Shown: positions 8,781-15,182 of the stretch, in pieces
Layout of the letters: the number at the start of each line of letters is the position of its first letter
Position numbering within the stretch: position 1 is the stretch's first letter
DNA from: Pseudonocardiales bacterium
GTDB lineage: Bacteria > Actinomycetota > Actinomycetes > Mycobacteriales > Pseudonocardiaceae
Reading direction: 5' to 3'
Length of the DNA: 64,000 nt
Assembly: GCA_023252195.1 (NCBI GenBank)
Contig: JAHEXI010000005.1
Span: forward strand, 1 to 64,000
Position numbers and translations under genes: made by a program
Notes under the pieces: generated by a model
Databases searched by the model: none
Seen by the model: the letters and a program-made list of their open reading frames with translations, nothing else
Told to the model about the DNA's origin: nothing

Positions 8781-8793
8781 GCGACTACTGGTC

Positions 8794-8940
8794 TCAGCGT
8801 CCTCTGATGTCCCTACGTATCGGGCGATGGCGGCGGCCCCCCGAGGGGTAGACAAGCCGAGTGATCCCGATGACCGTGCCGACGATTCCGATGATAAGTA
8901 GAGTGCTGGTTAGCGCCAGCGTCAGGACCATCGCACCCAT
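8794..8940 (-). CDS. Possible 48-aa small membrane protein
   Basis: The peptide opens MGAMVLTLALTSTLLIIGIV, one hydrophobic helix, followed by a glycine and arginine-rich tail (GGRRHRPIRR). A membrane helix plus basic cytoplasmic tail resembles the other tiny membrane protein at 4838-4957. It sits convergent to the membrane reductase and ends 14 bases past that gene's stop. No strong ribosome site is visible, so the call is tentative. Confidence 0.4.
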   Translation of the reverse strand: MGAMVLTLALTSTLLIIGIVGTVIGITRLVYPSGGRRHRPIRRDIRGR

Positions 8941-9153
8941 TGTGATTATCCCCCTGCACCCACGAGGTGTGAAGTTGGCCGGGCACGGAAACGGAGCAGA
9001 AACAGACTCCGGAGCTCAGGAAAGCCGGTCATCGGTGATGTGCGCAAGGGGGCCCGCGGATTTTCAAAGAGAATTTCCCAAATCATCACAAGGCGTGATC
9101 GCCGCTCACTACTTGTGTCCGCAGGGTTGTCCAACCGCGGCCGCGGCCGTGAC

Positions 9154-9759
9154 TCACAGCCGCACCGTCGTGGTCAGGCCCACGATCGACGGTCGGCGTG
9201 GCGTCGAGCCGAAGCCGAACCGGACCGGCGGGCGCACCTCGACCATGGTTCCGAGGTCGGAGCCCTGCCAGCTGGCGGTGACGGACACCAGTGGATGGAG
9301 ATCCCAAGCCCCGTACCACTCCCTGCGCCCGGCACCGGCGCCACCCCGGGTGCGCACACCGGGGAGCACGGCTCGGACCACCGGGTCCACCAGAGTCGCC
9401 CACGCTGGTGCAGTGGCCACTCGGCGCGGCACGGTTCGCAGAAGCCGCCCGAGCCAATTTCTTGGTCCGACGATCAGGTCGGCTCGCAGCCGTCCGGCCT
9501 CCACCGCTACCCGCCCCGGCTGGCGGATCACCTCCACCGGTGCGACGTCGACGCAATCGAAGCGGTAGGTGCTGGCGACGAACCGGGCGACCTCGTCGCT
9601 CGGCGCGATCAATAATCTGGTTCCATCGGGTGTTTCGATCATGACATCGCTGATGGGGCCGAAAGGAGACACCGGCCATCGTCCGACGACGATGCGGTGG
9701 CCCGAGGTCGTGCCGAAGGCGGCGATCTCGCCGTCAAAGCGCCAGCGCAAGGCGTCCAC
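9154..9759 (-). CDS. Conserved hypothetical protein, 201 aa
   Basis: The protein begins MDALRWRFDGEIAAFGTTSG and contains IETPDGTRLLIAPSDEVARF and a tryptophan-containing segment REWYGAWDLHPLVSVTASW. It looks soluble, with alternating beta-like segments and no signal peptide. I do not recognise a named domain, but the composition and third-position bias are those of a real gene. It is divergent from the gene at 9783, only 23 bases away, so the two probably share a promoter region. Confidence 0.6.
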   Translation of the reverse strand: MDALRWRFDGEIAAFGTTSGHRIVVGRWPVSPFGPISDVMIETPDGTRLLIAPSDEVARFVASTYRFDCVDVAPVEVIRQPGRVAVEAGRLRADLIVGPRNWLGRLLRTVPRRVATAPAWATLVDPVVRAVLPGVRTRGGAGAGRREWYGAWDLHPLVSVTASWQGSDLGTMVEVRPPVRFGFGSTPRRPSIVGLTTTVRL

Positions 9760-9782
9760 CCAGCTGTGAAGGAGGAGCGCGG

Positions 9783-10295
9783 ATGTTCAGCACTATCGAG
9801 CTTACCGACCAGGGCAGCGCGCTGGTTTATACGTTCGACGACGTGATGCTCTACCACGGGCCGGGTTCCCCGGGCGGGGTGGCGCACGCCGTGAAGGTGA
9901 TGGAGAGGGTGCTGCCGCTTCTCGAGGCTGGCGGCCTGCCGGAGCGGCGCGAGATCGAGGTGCACACGGCTTTCGCCGGGCCGGGCGCGCGCGATGCGTT
10001 CGAGATGGTCACCCGTGCGGTGACCGAGGGCCGGTACGTCATCGACGATGCGTTAGCTCGTCCCGAGCGGGGTCCGACGCACGAGCGCTTCGTTTTCCGG
10101 CTCGGCTACCGCGGACGAAGCGTGACGGTGGCTCTTCGTGACGGCTACGTGAGCTCGGAGTTCATCGCGCTGGCAGGGATGGAGCAGCGGACGGCTGAGC
10201 AGGAGAATCGCTTGACTGTCCTGAAGCGTGAGATGGCTGAGCTGTTGCTAGCGACGCCTGCGGCCGAGGTGTACGACGTGGATGACAAGGGTTGA
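9783..10295 (+). CDS. Conserved hypothetical protein, 170 aa
   Basis: The start is well supported by GAGGAGCG before the ATG. The protein (MFSTIELTDQGSALVYTFDD) has a mixed alpha/beta N-terminal part with PGSPGGVAHAVKVMERVLPLL and RREIEVHTAFAGPGARDAFE, and a charged helical C-terminus. No membrane segment or signal peptide is seen. I do not recognise a family. It is transcribed toward the anti-sigma-type regulator at 10424, with about 130 bases between them. Confidence 0.6.
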   Translation: MFSTIELTDQGSALVYTFDDVMLYHGPGSPGGVAHAVKVMERVLPLLEAGGLPERREIEVHTAFAGPGARDAFEMVTRAVTEGRYVIDDALARPERGPTHERFVFRLGYRGRSVTVALRDGYVSSEFIALAGMEQRTAEQENRLTVLKREMAELLLATPAAEVYDVDDKG

Positions 10296-10423
10296 CCCAT
10301 CTCGTGCGCCACCGCGGTGTAAGTCGGTCGAGACGGGGTACTCCTGGTTCCTATGACTAGTTATGGCGTGACCGAGGCGACGGGTGATCGCGGTGTCGAC
10401 TTCGGAGTTGCGCAGACGACGTC

Positions 10424-11389
10424 ATGAGTGCGGGTGCGCCCACCGGGGAGTTTGTCCACGTCGCGGCCCTCTATGCCTCTGACGAGCAACTGCGTGACCT
10501 GTTGTTGCCTTACCTTGATGAGGGCCTGCGCCGCCACGAGAACATCCTCGCCGTGATCTCCGAGGATGCCCGCCGAGTGTTGCGTGACGCCCTGGGTGAT
10601 GCCGCCGACCTCGTGCAGTGGGGCGCCTCTGGGGTGTCCTATGACCGGCTGGGCCAGATGTTCGAGGGGTTCGCTGGCTACCTCGCCCAGCAGCATCGCG
10701 CCGGCGTCCGCACTCGGGTGATTGGGGAGCTCGACGCGGACAGCCATCCGGACCGGGTGAGTCAGTATCTGCGCTACGAATCGATGGCCAACGAGATCTA
10801 CGCGCCCTATGGATATCCGGTGGTGTGTCTGTGGGATCAGCGCCGCTACCTACCCGAGGTGCTGGCCCACGTCCGGGCCGTCCATCCACAGCTGCTGGAC
10901 ACGAGCGGGCCGATCCCCAGCGCCGAGTATTGTCTGCCCATCGACTACCTCGCCCGGAATCAGAGCTCACCGGCAGCTGCGCCGGTTGATCTCGATCTGG
11001 TCGTGCACCTCGACTCCGCCGATGATCTTGGAAGGTTGCGTCGGCAACTGCGTAGCTGGGGCGTCCGCTGCGGTATGGGGGGCCAGGACACAGACGACAT
11101 CGTGATAGCGGTCGATGAGATCGCCACCAACGCCTTGGAGCACGGTCAGCCGCCCGCCTGCGTGCGCGGTTGGACCGCTCCCGACGCCCTGTTCGTTCAG
11201 GTCGACGACCAGGGCCGCGACTGCATTCCCGCCACCACCGGCTATCAGCGACCCAGCACCGATGCTCGACGCGGCAGAGGCATCTGGATAGCGCGCCACC
11301 TCGCCGACGTTCTGAGCACCCACACCGGTCCTACCGGCACCACTGTGGCTATGCGTTTCGCCAGGCCGGCAGGATTGCCGATCAGCTGA
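10424..11389 (+). CDS. MEDS-domain plus HATPase (RsbW-type) anti-sigma regulator
   Basis: The N-terminal half (residues about 10-170) has the MEDS pattern: FVHVAALYASDEQLRDLLLPYL, EGLRRHENILAVIS and later YEVVCLWD-like PVVCLWDQRRY. MEDS domains are thought to sense small ligands. The C-terminal half (about 190-320) is a GHKL ATPase: VDEIATNALEHGQPP is the N-box, then VDDQGRDC and RRGRGIWIARHLADV form the G boxes. This combination is typical of actinobacterial RsbW/RsbA-like serine kinases that bind sigma factors or their antagonists. No sigma factor or anti-anti-sigma gene lies beside it, so its partner is unknown. Confidence 0.75.
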   Translation: MSAGAPTGEFVHVAALYASDEQLRDLLLPYLDEGLRRHENILAVISEDARRVLRDALGDAADLVQWGASGVSYDRLGQMFEGFAGYLAQQHRAGVRTRVIGELDADSHPDRVSQYLRYESMANEIYAPYGYPVVCLWDQRRYLPEVLAHVRAVHPQLLDTSGPIPSAEYCLPIDYLARNQSSPAAAPVDLDLVVHLDSADDLGRLRRQLRSWGVRCGMGGQDTDDIVIAVDEIATNALEHGQPPACVRGWTAPDALFVQVDDQGRDCIPATTGYQRPSTDARRGRGIWIARHLADVLSTHTGPTGTTVAMRFARPAGLPIS

Positions 11390-11877
11390 CTGTCCTGACC
11401 GCGTCCACCGCGAGATCGGCCACCTGTTGCATGCCGATGGCGTTGGGATGATCCGGGGCAGCGGCGCTGGTGGCAGCGGTGCCCTCCACCCACCTCACGC
11501 CGGACGGTCGGCAGGCATCGTGGCCGAGCGAGCCCGCGTAGGAGTCGACGAACACCGTGTCGTCTCCGCGCGCCGCCACAGCTGACGTCGGTGTAGTCCC
11601 GGATGCCTAACGCCTGGGCGAGCAGCGCTGGGTAATTGTGGGTGGAGCGCTGGCAGCCGATCGGGTCGGCCCGCTGCGCGGGGATCCCCGGACCGGACGC
11701 GTAGGAGTCACCGAGCGCGACATAATGCTGCGGCGCGTCCACGGCCTTGGCTGCTCCGGTGGTGGAAAGCCCAAGCAGGGCCAGGACGGTGGCTGCGGCA
11801 GCGAGGACGACACGCAGATAACAGGGCAAGGGAGTCTCCGGCAGCTGATCGGAGAGCCAGTTCCATGCGGATACCAA
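11382..11877 (-). pseudogene. Secreted SGNH/GDSL hydrolase with its middle deleted
   Basis: The first half reads as an exported SGNH hydrolase: a hydrophobic signal (VVLAAAATVLALLGLST), then YVALGDSYASGPGIP with the catalytic serine of block I, then QRSTHNYPALLAQALG and DVSCGGA. The frame then breaks. The C-terminal end is found in another frame (11382-11579): TVFVDSYAGSLGHDACRPSG, WVEGTA and DHPNAIGMQQVA, with the DxxH block V. The central blocks carrying the glycine and asparagine of the oxyanion hole are missing, apparently about 100 codons or more. It lies just downstream of the polyketide operon in the same direction. Confidence 0.75.
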
Positions 11878-11889
11878 GTGTCGTCACCC

Positions 11890-12936
11890 TCAGCCGTCCT
11901 TGCGAGCCAGTACCCGGTAGGCGTCGCCCCCGCGGGTACGGCGCACTAACTTGGAGAGCAGCGAATCGAGGGCATACGCGCCCACCAGCAACGGTCGGCC
12001 CACGGCGCCTACCGCGCTGTGCCGTAGCTGCCGCCAGCGGGTCGGCGTGTCCGCCAGCCACGGCAGCCTCGGGTCGGGGGCGACGGTCGTGAGTACGAGT
12101 GCCAGGCTTAAGAAAAGGTCGCCGCCGTGGTGAGCCGCGCCGCGTTCGACGGCAACCGTTGAGAACCCTCGGTCGGAAAGCGCCTGGACGAGGTTACGCA
12201 CCGGAATCATGTGCTGGTGCTGCGGCTGGAACCACGACATCCACCAGCCACCGAGTACCCGGCCGAACAACGATTCGGGGTCGGGCAACTCAATCAGCAG
12301 ATGGCTGCCGGCTGGGAGAATCTTCGACACGGCGTCCAGCTCGTCGAACGGCTCCCGGGTGTGCTCCAGGTAATGGTGCATGCTGACTACGTCGTACCGA
12401 CCGGCCAACTCGTCGGCGAGCGCAACGAACTCCCCGCGGTAGCTGTGGTCGATCCGACCGAGGCGCTTCGCCTCCTCAACGCTGACGCTCTGGTCCAGCC
12501 CATCGAAGACGGCGTCCGGCCAGACCCCGCGGGCGAGTCGACAGAAGTGGCCGTGCCCGGCACCGATATCCAACCATGCCGTCGGTGTCGTGAACCGCTT
12601 GAGCAAGTCGACCCGTCCGCGATAACAGTGTTCGGCCGCGGTGAATGTCTTTTCCGCCATCTCCCGGCCGAGGCCGTCGTAAAAGTCACGATAATAGAAG
12701 TCCAACCCAGCCGGGGTGAGCCGCGGGTTTTGGAAGATGTGACGGCATGTACGGCACTCTTCCAGGATGAACCGGCCTGGTTTGCGCTGAACGAGATCGG
12801 ATGTCCGCAGCCGAACCGAAATCTGAGTGGAGCCGCACCAGGGGCAAGTGTCCCGACGGCGTTCGAGGAATCTCTCGATGCCGGCGGACAACTCCGCCTG
12901 GTAATACGGTCGGGCGGCCTCGTGCGGATCGGTCAT
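11890..12936 (-). CDS. Class I SAM methyltransferase with N-terminal zinc ribbon
   Basis: A 348-aa protein. Near residues 33-65, CPWC and CRTC form a zinc ribbon, as in sugar and lipid methyltransferases with a similar N-terminus. The SAM site LDIGAGHGHF lies near 122, followed by an acidic strand end and VSMHHYLEHTREP near 180. The last gene of the polyketide operon, its ATG overlaps the glycosyltransferase stop by four bases. Position next to a glycosyltransferase suggests it methylates the sugar or the acyl chain; this is inference. No regulator or exporter gene follows. Confidence 0.8.
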   Translation of the reverse strand: MTDPHEAARPYYQAELSAGIERFLERRRDTCPWCGSTQISVRLRTSDLVQRKPGRFILEECRTCRHIFQNPRLTPAGLDFYYRDFYDGLGREMAEKTFTAAEHCYRGRVDLLKRFTTPTAWLDIGAGHGHFCRLARGVWPDAVFDGLDQSVSVEEAKRLGRIDHSYRGEFVALADELAGRYDVVSMHHYLEHTREPFDELDAVSKILPAGSHLLIELPDPESLFGRVLGGWWMSWFQPQHQHMIPVRNLVQALSDRGFSTVAVERGAAHHGGDLFLSLALVLTTVAPDPRLPWLADTPTRWRQLRHSAVGAVGRPLLVGAYALDSLLSKLVRRTRGGDAYRVLARKDG

Positions 12937-14099
12937 GTCAGTTTCTCCAGATGATCGGCCGCGGTGGGCGCCCCGCCAGCGGCGGCGAAGGATGTCTGCA
13001 CGCGCCGCGCCGCGGTCCGGTAGGACGGGTCGTCCAGCACCGTCGTGATGGCGTGGCGCAACTCGGTGGCGCCGACCCTGCCGAAGTGCACCCTGATGCC
13101 CGCACCGGCGTCGACGACCTGCCCGGCAACCACCGGCTGCTGGTCACGGATCGGGGCCACGATGAGCGGCACGCTGTGGGCGAGGGCCTCGCACACCATG
13201 TTGTGACCGGCATGGCAGACCAACGCGTCCAGGCACGGGAGCAGGTCTAGCAGCGGGACGAAGTCGCGGACCAGGACATGGCCGGGTACCGGGCCGATCA
13301 GATCGGGCGGTGCGACCAGGATCGCCTGTAGTCGATGCGCCAGTGGTGCTACTGCCTCTGCTGCGGCGGCGAAGAACCGCGCGCCGGCCTCGGTGTTGAC
13401 GGTGCCGAGCGAAATTAATGCGTGCTGGCGGTCGGGATCCAGCCAGTCCTGCGGGAAGGTCGGCGCGCCAGTGCGTGTGCCGATTGAGGGCCCCACGAAT
13501 GCGTAGTGGCCCGGAAAGTCTCCGAGGGGTCCCACCAGCGCCTCAGTCGAGAACACCAGCACAAGGTGGTCAGAGAACCGCAAGTCGACGGGGTTTGATA
13601 CGCCGAAGCCGCGTTGAAAGTCGGCTTGGAGCTGGTGGACCCATGCGCCGAGGGCGGGCATGGTGGCGAACTGGTCGGTAAGCTCCGAGGATGTAGAGGC
13701 CGAGGTGGCCCACGTCAGCCCGCGTTGACGGGCCACCAGCGCCCCGGCCAGCGCCTGCTGGTCGACGACCAGGACGTCCGGACGGAACTGGTCCACCGCG
13801 GCCGCAACGCCAGGCACCATCGAGGTCGCTAGCGGGATCAGGAAATCCCTCCACAAGAACCGGAACGCCTCCAACCGTCGCAGGCCTTGCCAGCGTTGCT
13901 GGACCTGCGCAAGTGTCTGATCGCCGAGCTTTGCGTCGACTGGGATCAGCTTCGCCCCCGGTGGCAATAGCGGGCCGACGGCCTCGGCGTGTCCGGCCCA
14001 GGCGACCTGGTGACCGCGGTCGGACAGCTCCTGGCCGACCGCCACCGTGGGTACCGTGTGTCCGACCAGTGGGGGCACCACGAACAGGAATCGGCTCAC
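12933..14099 (-). CDS. GT1/UGT-type glycosyltransferase (MGT-like)
   Basis: The protein opens VSRFLFVVPPLVGHTVPTVA, the typical acceptor-side start of macrolide/UGT-type glycosyltransferases of GT-B fold. The C-terminal nucleotide-sugar site is visible as ISLGTVNTEAG, then VRDFVPLLDLLPCLDALVCHAGHNMVCEAL, with the conserved histidine-alanine-glycine. Length (388 aa) is normal. It probably attaches a sugar to the lipid or polyketide made by the operon. I choose the GTG at 14099 because it overlaps the hydrolase stop by GTGA, as other genes here do; the frame is open to 14132. Confidence 0.85.
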   Translation of the reverse strand: MSRFLFVVPPLVGHTVPTVAVGQELSDRGHQVAWAGHAEAVGPLLPPGAKLIPVDAKLGDQTLAQVQQRWQGLRRLEAFRFLWRDFLIPLATSMVPGVAAAVDQFRPDVLVVDQQALAGALVARQRGLTWATSASTSSELTDQFATMPALGAWVHQLQADFQRGFGVSNPVDLRFSDHLVLVFSTEALVGPLGDFPGHYAFVGPSIGTRTGAPTFPQDWLDPDRQHALISLGTVNTEAGARFFAAAAEAVAPLAHRLQAILVAPPDLIGPVPGHVLVRDFVPLLDLLPCLDALVCHAGHNMVCEALAHSVPLIVAPIRDQQPVVAGQVVDAGAGIRVHFGRVGATELRHAITTVLDDPSYRTAARRVQTSFAAAGGAPTAADHLEKLT

Positions 14100-14893
14100 G
14101 AGACACCTACGGCGGTCTGGGTGGCGAACCAATCCAGGACGATGGCGCGCAACACTCGCGCGTCTCTTGCCAGCACAAAATGGTCAAGGTCGGGCAGGAC
14201 GGTGAGCGTGCATTCAGGCAGCACTGCGTCGAGTAGGTGTGCGTGGGAGATAACGTCGGAGTTCTCCCCGTAGACGGCGCGCACCGGTCGGGTGAACATT
14301 CGCAGTTCCTGCTCCGCGATGGGTTCCGCGGCAAGCAGGTCGGTCATGAAGGTAGTGCGGTTGATCAGGTTCTGCCCGACGGCGGCCAGCCGAGCGTACT
14401 TGCGTATCGAGACCATCTCTCGTCCCCAGTCACTATCGCCGAGGTCCTGCTCGACCTTTCTGATATTGGCGGCCATCTGCTCGCCCCAACCAGGGATGGG
14501 GACATGGGCTTCGATCAGCAGCATGCTGGTGACCAGCTCGGGATACGCCAGCGCGAAACGCAGCGCGATCGCGCCGCCGTAGCTGTGGCCGACCAAGTGC
14601 ACGGGTTCCTTGACACCGAGGGCGCCCAGGATCGCGCTGAGATCCCCCACCGAGTCGCTGATCCGGTAACCGGCGGGCGGGCGCTCGGACAGGCCATGGC
14701 CGCGCTGGTCGTAGAGGATCACGTCGGCGCCGGCATGGGCCACCGGGTTGGCCAGCGTGTAGTAAAAACTGGACAGGTTGTCCAGGCCCAACCCGTGGAT
14801 GAACACGACCGGGTTCTCTAGCAGGTGTGGTCGGCGGCGAGGCGCTAGCCGTTGGACGTGGAATCGGACGCCGTTCGCGGTGATTTCAGCCAT
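14096..14893 (-). CDS. Alpha/beta hydrolase, likely chain release
   Basis: A 265-aa alpha/beta hydrolase. FIHGLGLDN marks the oxyanion region (about 32-40), YDQRGHGLSERP follows, and the nucleophile elbow is GHSYGG (serine near 103). The catalytic aspartate is probably in VRAVYGENSD and the histidine in LPDLDHFVLARD near the C-terminus. It starts inside the end of the ACP gene (8-base overlap) and its stop overlaps the glycosyltransferase start. Neither large synthase has a thioesterase domain, so this enzyme is the best candidate for releasing the chain; this is inference from context. Confidence 0.8.
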   Translation of the reverse strand: MAEITANGVRFHVQRLAPRRRPHLLENPVVFIHGLGLDNLSSFYYTLANPVAHAGADVILYDQRGHGLSERPPAGYRISDSVGDLSAILGALGVKEPVHLVGHSYGGAIALRFALAYPELVTSMLLIEAHVPIPGWGEQMAANIRKVEQDLGDSDWGREMVSIRKYARLAAVGQNLINRTTFMTDLLAAEPIAEQELRMFTRPVRAVYGENSDVISHAHLLDAVLPECTLTVLPDLDHFVLARDARVLRAIVLDWFATQTAVGVS

Positions 14894-15182
14894 CGATCGC
14901 GCCGGACAAAGTGAAGCAGCTCGCGATGTAGGTGACTACGTCGCCGGTCGTCAGGCCGATGATCTCGTCGCGTTCCTTGGTCGCGAGAAACCCTACGAAG
15001 TCGACCCGGTCGCCGTAGCGGTCCTTGAGCATCGTGGCCAGTCTTACGAACTCGATGCTCTCCAGCTCGAGATCCGCGTCGAACGAGGTGTCCATGCCGA
15101 TGTCGAGGCTTAAGGCGTATTCCACGCCGATGATCTCGATTAGCATGCCGCGTACCTCGGCCAGGACTTGATCAACCGTCAT
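14886..15182 (-). CDS. Free-standing acyl carrier protein
   Basis: A 98-aa acyl carrier protein beginning MTVDQVLAEVRGMLIEIIGV. The phosphopantetheine site is DLELESIEFVRLATML, with the serine in LES-I near residue 46, though the usual D-S-L is here E-S-I. Internal methionines upstream give a longer frame to 15266, but the ATG at 15182 overlaps the stop of the AT-DH-PPTase gene by four bases and gives a normal length. It is the second carrier of the operon, beside the ACP inside the large synthase. It may hold the finished chain for the hydrolase, or a starter. Confidence 0.85.
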   Translation of the reverse strand: MTVDQVLAEVRGMLIEIIGVEYALSLDIGMDTSFDADLELESIEFVRLATMLKDRYGDRVDFVGFLATKERDEIIGLTTGDVVTYIASCFTLSGAIDG

